Shown piece after piece: positions 1 to 12,000 of a DNA stretch of 64,000 nt. Origin of the DNA: Liquidambar formosana (Eukaryota > Streptophyta > Magnoliopsida > Saxifragales > Altingiaceae); assembly GCA_039720395.1 (NCBI GenBank), contig CM077827.1, positions 25,704,416 to 25,768,415 of the forward strand, written 5' to 3'. Position numbers and translations under genes: made by a program. Positions within the stretch are counted from its first letter, which is position 1. Each line of letters begins with the position of its first letter. Below the pieces are notes generated by a model, which worked only from the letters and a program-made list of their open reading frames with translations, was not told the DNA's origin and searched no databases.

Positions 1-3000
1 TCTTCAATGGTCGAGTCTTCCACGGTGAGGATCATATTTTGGAACATTTCAGTCATAGCCCCTGCATCAAGGTTCTCTGCCCAGTCCTCCTCTTTCTTTT
101 CCCAGAACTCATCATTGATGGCTTTATCATCCACCATTTCAGCTGTGATTGGATACCATTCGGTGAAGAAGATTTCAAAACCCGGAACTCGGATCTTGGT
201 AGCTTGGTCAAAGGTGGGCTCTGGAAACCCGCAATATAGAAAATCATCCCCTTCTTTGACGAAGTAACCATTCAAAGTAGGTCGATATGGCGAGATCTTC
301 AAGTCTGGCACCCTTCCCTCGGCTTTGGCTCTTACTTTCTCCTTGTTCCTCTTTAGCATTTCCGCATGATCATTTCTAGAGGGCTCATATCCTAGCTCGA
401 AGGTGTATGAGGTGACACGGCTTTGAATAGACGTAGGGATCCCTTGTTGGCGACGCCCTAGCCCCATGCCTGGAAAGAAACTCATTCTTCTCATGATTTC
501 ACCAACATGCAAGTTGCCATGGGGACAAAAGTCCAAGGGTATTAATTCACCCTTTTCGAGCTCTTTCTCAATGCATTGGACATACTCAAACCCAGATAGC
601 GGTATCGCTGCTGATTCGGGTTGTATCTCACATATAGGCACACCTGCGAGTTTCAATTCATAGTCCCCTTGAAGCGTTACTATGGCTCCTTCATAAGGAA
701 ACTTCACCTTTTGATGGAGTGAAGATGGCACAGCCCCAACAGGATGGATCCAAGGTCGGCCCAACAGCAAGTTGAAACATGACGGCACATCCAACACTTG
801 GAACTCCACCCTAAATTCAGTGGGTCCCATGATAAGAGGCAAAGTAACTACCCCTATTACTTCTCGACGGGTGTTGTCATAAGCTCTTATGGTCTGCCCA
901 GATGGCGTGAAATCAGTGGGTCCCAAACCCAAAACAGTGGCAGTTCGGAGAGGACATACATTCAGTGCGGACCCATTGTCGATAAGAACGGTGGGAACCC
1001 TCTTCCCCATAGTGTCAATGGTCACATAGAGAGCTTGAGAATGGCTCAGCCCGCTTTTAGGTAGGTCTACATCGGTGAACACGATGGTTGAGTTCTTGGG
1101 AGTTGGATTCACCAAATGTACCAATCCCTCGGGGGATGTGTCAACAGGCACTTGTATCTGATTCAACAGTTTCAACACGGTCTGTCTGTGCTTATGCGAG
1201 GCCATGAGCAAGCCCCAAATAGTAATGTTGGCATTGGTCTTCTTCAGCTGCCTAAGCACTTCATCCTCTTCTTCTTGCAAGCTAGGACGCCTCTGCCCTT
1301 CCAAATCTTCCAACGGATTTTCAGATTCTAGGTGGGGAGGCTTGAAATGGCGACCCCCTCTGGTTATATGATCCAGCTCATCATCACTAGCCCATATGTC
1401 ATGGACTTCCTCGGAGTCATTCATCAAGTCATCCCATTCTATCATGTCGATGCTCTCCATCTCTGTCGGCAAGTCATCCCAACCTGAAGGGACTATCGGC
1501 TCATCTGATATCGGACTTGGGCTTGAGTACAGCACATAGTAATCATATTTCCCCGACGCTTCACCTAATAGGCCAACCTGAGGATCCCCTGCTTCATATC
1601 TTTCTTTCAGCTCTTGTTGGATAGATTTCTTTGGCAACAACAAAACCTTTTGGTCAATGAGGTCTTGGATGATCTTCTTTAGTATAGAACAAGCCTCGGT
1701 GTCATGGCCGGGTGCACGATGGTATTGGCAATATTGGTGAGGGATTGATGGTCTTGGCTTTGGTGGAAGTGGCATGATAAGGCTGTTATTGCGGCAAATG
1801 GTGAAGAGACGGGTTAAGGTCATGGGGAGCAGAGTGTATTGTCTTATGGGATGGCGAGGGCGAGAGGATTCAACCCCAATGGCATTTATGGTGTTAGGTG
1901 GGGGTGTGTTGTTGTGTGATGGGAGAGGATTACGGGTGACATTTGGACGGGTTGGTGGTGAAATGACTTGCTTGTCAATGAGGTCTTGGACTTGGTGGCG
2001 AAGGCGAATACAGCGATTGGTGGCATGGCCTTTGGATTGGTGGTACTTGCAGTACTCATTCTCATTGTAGCTCTTGGGTAAGGGATTTGGTGGAGATCTT
2101 GGGTCGAGTGGCTTCAATAGGTCACGACTTATGAGCTTTTCAAGGACTCTTTCGAGTGGCATGAATAGGTCAGTGAATTGGCGAGGTGGGTTGACATCAT
2201 TGAGAGAAAAGGGTTGGATTGGTTGAGTTATGGTGTTGACCTCGGCATTGTTCTTCCCAGTAAAGTTTGTCTTGCGACTCCTCACTTCCTCAGTCTTGAT
2301 TGTCCCATCATTGATAGCATCTTCAACCTGCGTGCCAGCCCCAATGAGAGCTTTGAAATTTGGGAAATAGTGGGCAAATAGGTGCTTGTGATACACGGGT
2401 AGCAGGTTCTTAACCACTAACTGAATTTGGTCCTCCTTATTCGGCCTATCCGTCATTCTCGACGCCTTTTGTCTCCACCTTGTAATGTAAGCGGAGAAAG
2501 TTTCATGAGCCCCTTGCTTGGTAGTTTCTAGGTCCCTTCGAGTAACGTCCACCTCTGTGTTATACTTGTAGTGCTCTGAAAACTCATTGCATATGTCTTC
2601 CCAAGTCCGGGTTCTATTCTCATCCAAGGATAAGAACCATTTCAAAGCAGAAGTGGCCAAGGTTTCATGGAACATTTGAGCTAAAAGCTCGTCAGTAGCC
2701 CCTCGAGGGTGCATAGCTCGCACGTACATCTTCAAATGAGTCTTAGGGCAACCCGTCCCATCGAACTTTTCTAACTCCGGCATCTTGAATTGTAGTGGAA
2801 TACGAGCCGTTGGAAACAGGGATAGAGTCCGCACATCGACCATGTCATCAGCCCTGCGAATCCCTTTTATGGTTATCTCCAAAGCTTCTACCTTGCTAGC
2901 TAACATGGAATCATTGCTAGTACCTTTCCCCTTGGCTTCCCCTTCTAGGTTAGTGACCTCAGGTTTCGAGCTACTTTCCCCCCTTGTCTTGGTGTTCTCA

Positions 3001-3218
3001 TTGGATTGAGGTCCCTCTTCGGTGCCAGCCCCATGAGGTATACCCGAGGAATGGGCCTTAGAGCCATTTTGTTCAAGATCCGCCATCTTCTGTTGGTTCT
3101 CTTGAGCCATTTTCAATGCGGTATCGGATGTCTCGGCGGTATGGTCAAGCTTGGCCATGATGGCTTTCAGGCAAGCCTCAAGGTCAAAGTGCCCCTCACT
3201 AGTTCTTTCGTCGGCCAT
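1..3218 (-). CDS. Tat-lineage gag-protease polyprotein of element G0 (partial, runs off window)
   Basis: Read on the minus strand from the ATG at 3218, this frame stays open to the window start, about 1,070 codons. I walked the triplets and saw no stop. It aligns collinearly with the gag and protease frames of the plus-strand element at 21988-25296. The N-terminal half has a Retrotrans_gag-like capsid region (WFLSLDENRT-type block), then two zinc-knuckle-like motifs of form C-x2-H-x4-H-x4-C. The protease follows with the active-site block IDNGSA. A glycine-rich MSFFPGMGLGRRQQG segment near the end resembles a G-patch. The E1 copy has two stops (a Trp and a Gln site) where this copy has sense codons, so this is the better-preserved gag-pro. 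Pol would lie left of the window. Frame and homology are seen in the sequence; expression is unknown. Confidence 0.88.
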   Translation of the reverse strand, partial: MADERTSEGHFDLEACLKAIMAKLDHTAETSDTALKMAQENQQKMADLEQNGSKAHSSGIPHGAGTEEGPQSNENTKTRGESSSKPEVTNLEGEAKGKGTSNDSMLASKVEALEITIKGIRRADDMVDVRTLSLFPTARIPLQFKMPELEKFDGTGCPKTHLKMYVRAMHPRGATDELLAQMFHETLATSALKWFLSLDENRTRTWEDICNEFSEHYKYNTEVDVTRRDLETTKQGAHETFSAYITRWRQKASRMTDRPNKEDQIQLVVKNLLPVYHKHLFAHYFPNFKALIGAGTQVEDAINDGTIKTEEVRSRKTNFTGKNNAEVNTITQPIQPFSLNDVNPPRQFTDLFMPLERVLEKLISRDLLKPLDPRSPPNPLPKSYNENEYCKYHQSKGHATNRCIRLRHQVQDLIDKQVISPPTRPNVTRNPLPSHNNTPPPNTINAIGVESSRPRHPIRQYTLLPMTLTRLFTICRNNSLIMPLPPKPRPSIPHQYCQYHRAPGHDTEACSILKKIIQDLIDQKVLLLPKKSIQQELKERYEAGDPQVGLLGEASGKYDYYVLYSSPSPISDEPIVPSGWDDLPTEMESIDMIEWDDLMNDSEEVHDIWASDDELDHITRGGRHFKPPHLESENPLEDLEGQRRPSLQEEEDEVLRQLKKTNANITIWGLLMASHKHRQTVLKLLNQIQVPVDTSPEGLVHLVNPTPKNSTIVFTDVDLPKSGLSHSQALYVTIDTMGKRVPTVLIDNGSALNVCPLRTATVLGLGPTDFTPSGQTIRAYDNTRREVIGVVTLPLIMGPTEFRVEFQVLDVPSCFNLLLGRPWIHPVGAVPSSLHQKVKFPYEGAIVTLQGDYELKLAGVPICEIQPESAAIPLSGFEYVQCIEKELEKGELIPLDFCPHGNLHVGEIMRRMSFFPGMGLGRRQQGIPTSIQSRVTSYTFELGYEPSRNDHAEMLKRNKEKVRAKAEGRVPDLKISPYRPTLNGYFVKEGDDFLYCGFPEPTFDQATKIRVPGFEIFFTEWYPITAEMVDDKAINDEFWEKKEEDWAENLDAGAMTEMFQNMILTVEDSTIE

Positions 3219-4074
3219 GTCTGTCTGATGGGTAGACTCAACACTCACTAGACGCCCTTGTGGATTGCGGATCCAAGCCAGCACGTCTATGGATAGAAAA
3301 GTTTTAACCTTTAGCCTAAGGACTTGTCCTAAACCTCCATATTTTCCTTAATGAACTCGGTCTCTACACCATGTTCAATTAATTCATTCCTTTTATCCAA
3401 TTACCTTTATAGGGATCATGGATTAAGGGTATGTTTTAAAGAATAGGGCATAGAGTCCTTCAACTAGGTTTAATTAATCCCCTAGGACTAGCACATCACA
3501 AACATAGCTTTACATCCTATTTCCTTAATTTATTCCTCCTAACCCGTGGCCTTAACGAAGGCTAGGGTTTAAAGGTCTATGTTAAGGGCATAAGATATAA
3601 AGCCTCACACCACAAACACGGCATAGCATCATTACAAACAATTGTGGGTGCATAAAGGTGAGACCGTAGTGTCCTACAAGTCTGTCTATATGGACTAATG
3701 ATAAGGGTAGGCTAGGGTCCTTCACTTGCTTGAGCAATCCTTATACCTAACCACATGTGGCATCAGGAACGCCGCGTGGGTCCAGCAGTACGTGATTAAC
3801 TCATTTAATATACCCAAGGGCAAGCCCAAGGGTACTAGGCAAGAGAGGTTGATAGCTTTCGCCCCAACACATGGAATCAGGAAAACCAAGGTTGAGACTA
3901 GGCCGATCGTTGGCAAGGATACATCGAGGGACATCGATCCTAGCATGCAAGAGTTTGCGCACACAATGCAATAAATGAAAGCACACAATCAAGCGGATGC
4001 AATGTGATTGATTTTAATTAAACATAAGAAATTAACTTAGCCCAATTAAACTTTATAGAGTCTAGCCCACAACA
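3219..4074 (-). other. 5' leader of element G0
   Basis: This untranslated leader lies between the PBS and the gag ATG and is collinear with 21251-21987 and with 58493-59229. The gag frame stays open some way upstream of the chosen ATG. I prefer the ATG at 3218 because the MADERTS/MAEERTS start is conserved in all three gag copies. No other coding signal is seen. Confidence 0.75.
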
Positions 4075-4092
4075 TCCCCAGTGGAGTCGCCA
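4075..4092 (-). other. Primer binding site of G0
   Basis: On the minus strand this reads TGGCGACTCCACTGGGGA, three bases inside the LTR end. It begins with TGG as a tRNA 3'-CCA complement should, and it is identical to the site at 21233-21250. It is not the usual tRNA-Met primer. PBSs of this kind in Ogre/Tat elements have been assigned to tRNA-Arg; that assignment is from memory and was not checked here. Confidence 0.8.
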
Positions 4093-6070
4093 AACTGTGA
4101 ACCCCGGAAATTGGGCCCACAAGGGATTGAAAGAAAATGGGTTTGAAAAAGAAAAAGGAAAGGAGTCGCCACCTTATTTTTTAAAGGAAACAAGGAAAAC
4201 CCTAAAAATAGTTTGTTTTAGGAAAACAATTTGAATGACTCCATAAAAAAGGAAAGGCAAAAACCAATCTTTTGAAAACCAAAGAAATCGGGGATTCGGA
4301 GGCTAAGTTATGACATGGGAAGGTTCTAGGCAAAGCCTATAGGCACCCATGTCACCCTTTCGGTCTCTCAGTTCATTTGGGCTAAATCAAGATCTTTCCA
4401 TACAAAAATCAGCAAGTATATCATCACAAGAATTGCATGCATATCATATATTTCATTCATCCATCCATGCATAATAAGCACATAAAAACAGAAAAAGAAA
4501 AAGAAGAAAAGAAAACAAAAATAAACCTAGGATGCTTGGATCCTAGAACGGACTTGAGCCTCACGAAGAGCGCCTACGTACCATGCAACGAAATACATGG
4601 ATCAAAGTCCACGTAGTTCGATTAGAACTAAGGTTAAATCCTAATACAAACCTATGGTAAAAACCCTAGGTTTCCTTATTTGATCAAAAGAGAATTGATA
4701 GAAAGTTTGATTTTAGGAAAGAAATCCACAAAATGGAAACTTTAATAAAAACCAGAATTTTGTTGGTTAAGGAAACCTCTAATTAAACCATAGGATCATA
4801 TTAAAAATTAACCCTAGATAGGGAGAAGAGAATGAGTTAAGAAGAAAGGTGAATTGGGGCACCTTCACACCCACTTACCTGAGCGCAATTACTCCAAACA
4901 TTAGCTATTTCAGACATAAGCAGCCCTATTTGCCATAGGACAAATACCACACCTATTTGCACCCTTACAAGTGCTCAAAACCATGCGAAAACACTAACAT
5001 GCAAATCTGGACAGAATAGTATTATGACCTAAAATCATCCACTAAGCATGCCAATAGCAAAAACAGCGAACAATAATAAGTCCTAACATATTCCTAGAAC
5101 CATATCATGCATAAAAACCCTAAAACATACTAACATGCATGCAAAACTATCATGTTTACTCCATATGAAAAACATATACAGCAAACACGAAGAAAAACCA
5201 ATAAAAAAGTCTACTTTATCATGCTATATGAAAACAAACACGAAACAATGACTCTAAAACCCTAAACTCACAAATATGCTTAAAAACATACAAAACATAC
5301 TTTAATCATGCTAAAACCAAACTAAACAGAAATTAAATCATGCATATTAACTAACTAAAGCAATATAACATGATGAAAATCCTAACTCTAACATGCAATG
5401 ACACTAATCCTAGCACAAGGACAAACAGGAGCACAAGAATCATAACTATGCATTAAAAACCTAAAGGACAGCCCTAAAGCATGCTAAACAGTAGATAAAA
5501 AATAGATATTCCATGTATATTAACTAGCTAGAGTGTTAATACATGATAAAAAAGTTACCTTTAACATGCAATAAGCCTAACCCATATGAAAACCTAGTTT
5601 AAGCTTGAATAGAGAAGGAGAATACCTTAGGAAGGGCCTTCCTTTGTGTTTGTAATTGTTCGTGGCTCCTCAGGTCTTTAGAGTGAATCAAACCAACACG
5701 AATCCTCCTCTTTGTCAAAGTGGTATCACAGCAAAGAGATCAAAACTCACTCAACTTTGAAAAGAAAATAGAAAACAAAAAGAGAACAAGAGAAAAGAAA
5801 AGTGATTTTCGTCACTTTGCAGCAGCAGCAACTTCAATCGCGTTTTTGGGTATGAAAACGTTGGATTTGGACAAAGCTTGTGAAATAATAAGTTGTAGAG
5901 AATTGAATTATTTTTCTAACAAGACCAATATCATCAAATTCTGACTTCGGATGAAAAAGTTATGATTAAAATACGACTGCTGGTTTTCAGAAAATCTGCT
6001 GTTGAATTATGACGAATTTCACTCCCTCCAAACCCTCTTCTCCTCTCCCTTGTTTAAAGACATTAAGAGA

Positions 6071-6080
6071 GTATTTATAG
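6071..6080 (-). promoter_or_regulatory. TATA box of the G0 LTR
   Basis: On the minus strand this reads CTATAAATAC and occupies the same relative position as the CTATATAAAG boxes in the other Tat LTRs. It is the predicted core promoter for the G0 genomic RNA. Confidence 0.6.
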
Positions 6081-6218
6081 CTGAAATCTGGAGTTTCCCT
6101 TTCCTTCCTGGACTAGGTTTCCTTGGAGAATAATCAAAAGGTATTTTATAATGATAAAAGACTTCTAATCTGAATAGGAAAAGGAAATTGTCTTTTATAA
6201 AAATTGGGAGACTGACCG

Positions 6219-6282
6219 CTAACACGCATGCACATGTATCGTATGTGCGTACACACACTCATCACATACGTACACGTGTTAG
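6219..6282. promoter_or_regulatory. Inverted repeat upstream of the G0 LTR TATA box
   Basis: The arms start CTAACACG and end CGTGTTAG, with further imperfect pairing around ATGTG/CACAT, in a run rich in ACGT and GTAC words. It lies about 140-210 bp upstream of the TATA box, roughly where the other LTRs carry the GC-rich dyad. Confidence 0.45.
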
Positions 6283-6875
6283 TGTCATGATAAAAATGGC
6301 TAATTTAATAAAATAATTTTCTTTTCATTTTAACCAAAAATCTCATGCTGTGATTCGCACTAATTCTTCAAGGATAATCCGTAAATAACCACACTAAACT
6401 CATCATCAGGCCATATCAAAATTGAACTTCATGAAACACTTTTGAGGGTAAAATGATGACTAATGAAAGTCAATTTGAAAAGATTTGGTTGGTAATTGTG
6501 AGTCAATTAGAGCTAACCCAAGGAAGGGTCAATTAACCAACTTGAACTACATCGAGCCATTTTAATCCCGAGCCATTGACTTACCAAATTGAACCTAGAA
6601 ATATCTCATATGCATTCATATGAACTCCAATTGACAATTTGGAGATCATTCCAAGGTCAAATGAAAAGTTTGGGACTTAAAAGACGATTATGCCCCTCAA
6701 GTCACAAAAGCTCTTATTATCCCTCAAGATCAACTCCAATTTGAACCAAAATTTATATCCATTGTCCTTGTGACTCTAGAAAACTAATGCAAGTGACTAG
6801 ACTCAAAAACAAAACAAAAACATGCATGAAATGATGAGCCCTAGTAAGGTGGTGCAAAAATGGGGTGTGACAGTG

Positions 6876-6960
6876 GGCTCGGGTAACCGTCCCCCCTTGG
6901 ACGGTCAGCCGTCTTGCCCTGGACGGTTGACCATCTAAGGGCAGATGGTCACCCTAGCCC
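6876..6960. promoter_or_regulatory. GC-rich nested dyad module, E0 copy
   Basis: This copy contains CTCGGGTAACCGTCC, GGACGGTCAGCCGTC and GATGGTCACCCTAG blocks, repeatedly inverted. It matches 33845-33930 in E1, where the module precedes the PMD gene. Confidence 0.6.
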
Positions 6961-7752
6961 GCTTTTCCCGTTTACCCCATCTCGCGTGCTTGCGACCTCT
7001 AAACTTCTCCAAATTAACTTTTTGTTCAATGCTTGAGCTATGGGATGAATATATCTCCCAAGTTTATCAAGTTTCAATGAAATTTTTGAATCTTGGGTGA
7101 TTGTATTTACCCACATAACGAGGAATTGTTATGGCTATGATAAATAGCTTTCTTATGAAATGAGCTTAGTGTTGAATAGATTGGCTTTCAAGGCTTGGAA
7201 TTCAATTCTCTATGTGATGATAGTGATATCATATCATGTGATAAAGATAATTTCACATGAAATGACTTGCTAATCATGTGATAAAGATAACTTCACATGA
7301 AATGACGATTCATGAGTTATGCTTGCTATCTTTGGGGAAAATGGCATGAAATGCACTTTGTTTTTCAATCAATTGACTTTCAAATCAATGTTATGTCATG
7401 TGATAAAGATAATTTCACATGAAATGACATGAACTAAGCTTGATTTTCAATCAAATGACTCTCAGTTCAATGTCATTTCATGTGATAAAGACAATTTCAC
7501 ATGAAATGATAAGAAATAAACTTGATTTTGAGTTGAATGACTCTCAAATCATTGTTATTTCATGTGATAAAGACAATTTCACATGAAATGATAAGAAATG
7601 AACTTGATTTTGAGTTGAATGACTCTCAATTCAATGTCATTCCAGGTGATAAAGACAATTTCACATGAAATGATGGGAAATAAGCTTGATCTTGAATCAA
7701 TTGACTTGCAATGGGATCTCATATCATGTGATAACGATAATTTCACATGAAA

Positions 7753-8480
7753 TGATGATTCATGAGTTATGAAATAACTCACTATCTTTGCTATTTCCAC
7801 TGAAAATAGCATGAAATCATGTGATAATGATAACTTCACATGAAATGATGATTCATGAGTTATAAAATAACTCACTATCTCTGCTATTTCCACTAAAAGT
7901 GGCATGAAATCATGTAATAATGATAATTTCACATGAAATGATGATTTATGAGTTATGAAATAACTCACTATCTTTGCTATTTCCACTGAAAGTGGCATGA
8001 AATCATATGATAACGATAATTTCACATGAAATGATGATTCACGAGTTATAAAATAACTCACTATCTTTGCTATTTCCACTAAAAGTGGCATGAAATCATG
8101 TGATAATGATAATTTCACATGAAATGATGATTCATGAGTTATGAAATAACTCACTATTTTTGCTATTTCCACTGAAAGTGGCATGAAATCATATGATAAC
8201 GATAATTTCACATGAAATGATGATTCACGACTTATGAAATAACTCACTATCTTTGCTATTTCCACTGAAAGTGGCATGAAATCATGTGATAACGATAATT
8301 TCACATGAAATGATGATTCACGAGTTATGAAATAACTCACTATCTTTGCTATTTCCACTGAAAGTGGCATGAAATCGTGTGATAACGATAATTTCACATG
8401 AAATGATGATTCATGAGTTATGAAATAACTCACTATCTTTATTATCCCCAGTGAGATTGGCATGAAATGCACTTGGTTTT
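7753..8480. repeat. 93-bp tandem repeat array in E0 (about 7.5 units)
   Basis: Units of 93 bp share the core GAGTTATGAAATAACTC, the words CCACTGAAAGTGG and the pair CATGTGATAA...TTTCACATG. Each unit holds three small inverted repeats. Because 93 is divisible by three, the minus strand shows a 297-codon open frame (7579-8472) made only of repeats of a 31-residue unit. I regard that frame as a by-product of the array. A related array with other unit lengths lies in E1 at 34764-35600. Confidence 0.85.
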
Positions 8481-8530
8481 GAATTGATGGACATTCAATT
8501 CAACAATGATTTCACATAAAATGATGATCT

Positions 8531-10188
8531 TGTTGGGAATCGAACAAGAGGGAAAAATAGAAGTGCGGAATATAAAAAATTTTTCCTACGATTCCCAATC
8601 CCATGAATCTAACTATGCATAACACAAAATCAAACCCTAACTACGAAGAGGGTTAGAACACTTACAGGATTTTTGTCTTCTCCGTTTTGCTCCAAGCTTC
8701 TACTCCGGACAGCGGTGAATGAGCAGCCCAAGTGTGCTGCCTCCAACGGTATCCACACCTAGCTAGAGCTTCAAGCCTTTTCTTTCTTCTTCCTTGTTGT
8801 TGCTAGAAGTGGAGAAGAGAGAGAGAGAGAAGAGAGCCTCCAAGGGGCTGGACGGCTAGGGTTTATTGTGCAAGCCTCTTATGCCATGTCACACATAAGT
8901 GTGACTTATATAGGCAGCCCACTAAAGGGGGCTGGCCATGGGGAAGAAACCCTAATAGGGTTATGTGTAATTACACTTAATTGCACATTAACCCCTATTA
9001 TTTGTATCAAATACAAATAGGCCTATAAAGAACTATTCTTTATTCACTAAAACTTTTTCTCTCATAGACTTTAAAGCCCTTCTTGCATGATCAGTGTGTG
9101 ACCCATTGGGTTCACATCATTAAGTAGTAGGAATAGCACGAGGTGTGCACAATGGAACTCTTTCCATTTAGGGTCTAATTGGAACTCCTTCCAATTCCCT
9201 AATTGATTATAACTCACTTATATCAATTAGGGCTTCTACTAACCATGAGTAACACCTAGCATATGGCTCATGGTGTGGTCCTTAATGAGGTGAATAGTCA
9301 TTTACAAAGAACCCTTTTGTTATAGTTTATAGGTTACAATTGCATCCTTCCTTCAACACAATGTCTCCAATTGAACTAATAGGACATGGAAGTCTGTCAA
9401 TTCCCTAGTTCAATTACTTTATACTCATTCATAGATATCAACTCATTGATGAACTCATGAAACTCTTTTCATATTCATCCTACCATGGCCATGGATTTAA
9501 TGAGTTATATTATGAATGCTATATGAGACATTCTCTCTCTTTTCCTGAGAGTGATGGATCCCTTGTTGATCACTCACATGCCTTCACACACATAGCAGTA
9601 GGGCCAATGAACACCTTTGCAAACCCCTGAATAGGATTAGCACTTAGTGTTATCAAACTTCTAAAGCTACATGCATAAGACAACTATGGCGTCTCAGGTC
9701 TAAGGATTACTTGTACCACTATAACAATGAGAAACTGATTGACAGGCAGGATAAAACTCCATTCAGTTTATCTCATATCTTTGGTCACATTCAGTGTACC
9801 TATTCTCGTAATAGGCACCCACTTGTTGGTTGTAGTGTCTCCACACAAATAGCTTGAGACTAGCTATCCTCCTATAGAGTCAACCTAACAAGTGCTAGTC
9901 CTATGGTTCATTACTGTCCATCATAGTGAACCTTCAACTAGGAATGCTTTAGGAGTTTAGTACAGAGATATATCTATAGTCTCAAAATTACAACTCTTTG
10001 TAATTCCATATTCTCAACTCTAACTCCATGGACATATTATGTAAATATAAATGATGCATATAAACATAATAGAATAAGCCCTTTTATTAAATCAATAATA
10101 AATGTGACATACATAAATGAAATCAAATGATTGTTCCTAATCCCTAAACAATCATCTCTATGATTGGCTCTAGGGCATAATCCTAACA
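8531..10188 (-). repeat. 3' LTR of Copia A
   Basis: This 1,658-bp LTR runs from TGTTGGGAATCG to ATAATCCTAACA as written on the plus strand, so in sense orientation it starts TGTTAGGATTATGCCC. A GA-rich microsatellite lies near 8818-8834. It is followed by the polypurine tract. Confidence 0.92.
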
Positions 10189-10203
10189 ATCTCCCACTTG
10201 CAC
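10189..10203 (-). other. Polypurine tract of Copia A
   Basis: In sense orientation this reads GTGCAAGTGGGAGAT, directly next to the LTR start TGTTAGG. It is a typical Copia second-strand primer site. Confidence 0.85.
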
Positions 10204-10204
10204 T

Positions 10205-12000
10205 AAAGCCAATCGACCATGCATCGCATACCTATCTTCTCAAGATGTTGGTCTTAGACATAACCAATTATGTTTTAAAGCTTTAGTTAGTAGGTCTACA
10301 AAAACTTATGTAGATAATATCTTCTGTAATGTATCTATTACCTCTTCCAATGATTCCTCTAATCACTTGGAATTGTCGCTCTATGTGTTTGGACTTTTGA
10401 TGAGACCGTGATTCCTATACTTGAGATATAGACCCATTGTTGTCACAAAACAAGGTGTGGGCAACTCAATGGAAGGAACAACTCCAAGTTCTAAATGAAC
10501 TTATAGATCCAAACAGTCTCCTAGACAATGCGACAATTAATTCACCCTTAATAATGGAATCCACTGTATCTTTCATACAGTTCTTCCATTAAGTATTTCA
10601 CCAACTAAAGTGAATATAAAATATACCCCATATGGATTATATCCAAATCCATATACCCATCTACTATGAGTTTACAATTTCCATATACAATCCAATATTC
10701 CAAATTTGAATTGATTGATAACTATTTGTAACAATTACAACATAATAGATATCAGGTTCAATACATAGTGTAGAATAAGGCTTCTTAACACTTTAAGAAC
10801 CTTACTTGTGTTATCCTAGGACACATGCCCTTGAATAATGAATTCTTATCTGAAGTAAATCAGACCTCCCTTAGAATTCTCCATGTTGAGCTCCTTCAAC
10901 ATTTCAACTATGTTTGATGATTTGGAGATACTTAGCAATCTATATGATCTATCTCTATAGATCTTGTTGGATGCTTCTGCCAAATCTTTCATGAATTAGT
11001 TTTTCTCCAAAAACCAAAACTTTACATTAGATAACATTCATATATCATTCATAATGATTATGATGTCATCCATACTTAGGATAAAGAAAAACGATCGCAC
11101 TCCCACTAACCTTTTATACACTCATGGTCCATCTATACAATGAGAGAAATCAAACAATTTGATTACTTCAACTTTATAGATGTTCTAATTATGAGAACCT
11201 TGTAGTCTATTAATAGACTTCTATAACTTACACACTTTTATGGTTTTTCACCATTTGATATAACATCTTTATATCCTTTTTGACATATCTCATATTCAAA
11301 ATGTGTGTTTATAGATAACAAGATCCAAATGGATTTCAGCATAACTATTATCAAACAAGTTTCTTTATAGACAACTTTTTGCCTACGTTGAAAACATTCT
11401 TAAATAGCCAAGCCTTTTAGGTCTCTACCTGTCCATATTGGATTTAATGACTCTTAGTCATTTCTCAAGTTGATGTCAAACATCGCCTAATCATAATCAA
11501 TAGGATTATCTTGGTGATCTTTATCACCAAAGAACAATTCTTTCACATTCTAATGGAGATACAATATCTCTCTTATGTTAAAGAAATATCCAATTTGATC
11601 TATGAAAAGAATGTGGTGTAATTAAAGGTTTTGCCTCAATAGGGGCAAGGGTTGGATCTTTGTTGGTTTGTGGCTTTACAAACAATTCTGTAAATTCTAT
11701 CTACTTTTGCATCTTTCTTGAATGAACTCTTTCTCAAGAAAATCCAGCAATCATCCTAATGGACAACTTTTGTTCATTAGAGTAATAGAAATACTATCCC
11801 AACCACTTTTAGGATATACCACAATTCAACACTTACTTGACCTTATTTCCAGATTGTCTACATTATGTTTCCAAACAAATGTAGCACAAGCCCAAGCCTT
11901 AACTTCTTTGAGTTGGGTTTCTTCCCATATCATATCTGATATAATTGGGACAAAACTGGAGTGAACCCTAAATTATCAATATGTAGCAATTTTAAGGTAT
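10205..12000 (-). pseudogene. Decayed Copia pol (RNase H, reverse transcriptase, integrase C-terminal remnants) of copy A
   Basis: Sense-strand translation in changing frames gives recognisable Copia pieces. Around 10330-10450 there is an RNase H tail with CDNNGS, a stop, then SHQKSKHIERQF and IIGRG. At 11065-11076 the reverse transcriptase block reads SMDD in a FFFIL...DDIIII context where YVDD is expected. Around 11720-11960 are remains of the segment after the integrase core (a degraded WGC.AYV block, then FLEKEFIQE). Stops and frameshifts interrupt all of them. The in-frame TAG in the RNase H block (plus positions 10415-10417) also occurs in copy B at 38827-38829, so the damage predates both insertions. 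No intact gag or integrase core was recognised. Confidence 0.78.

Larger units (their letters stand above)
4096..6872 (-). repeat. LTR of element G0 (5' LTR, minus orientation)
   Basis: This 2,777-bp LTR has the family termini (TGTCACACCCC... to ...TTCACA in sense orientation, seen as TGTGAACC at 4096 and GGGGTGTGACA ending at 6872). It is a diverged relative of the other four Tat LTRs. It keeps the conserved intron-like segment (4878 to 4814) and the CTACGT/ACGTAG hairpin (4574-4616). It lacks the GC-rich dyad of the others and instead has another inverted repeat at 6219-6282. It abuts E0 sequence at 6873, where GTGGG would be the right-hand target duplication. Confidence 0.88.

Noticed and set aside
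7579..8472. 297-codon minus-strand open frame of repeated 31-residue units
   Set aside because: It follows exactly the 93-bp tandem array, has no counterpart in the E1 array and no other coding sign, so it is a by-product of a repeat length divisible by three.
7753..8480. CRISPR-like repeat array
   Set aside because: The repeats are contiguous with no unique spacers, and the DNA is plant nuclear.
11722..11964. 80-codon plus-strand frame, also present unchanged at 40131-40373
   Set aside because: It is antisense to the degraded Copia pol; its identity in both copies only reflects their recent common source.
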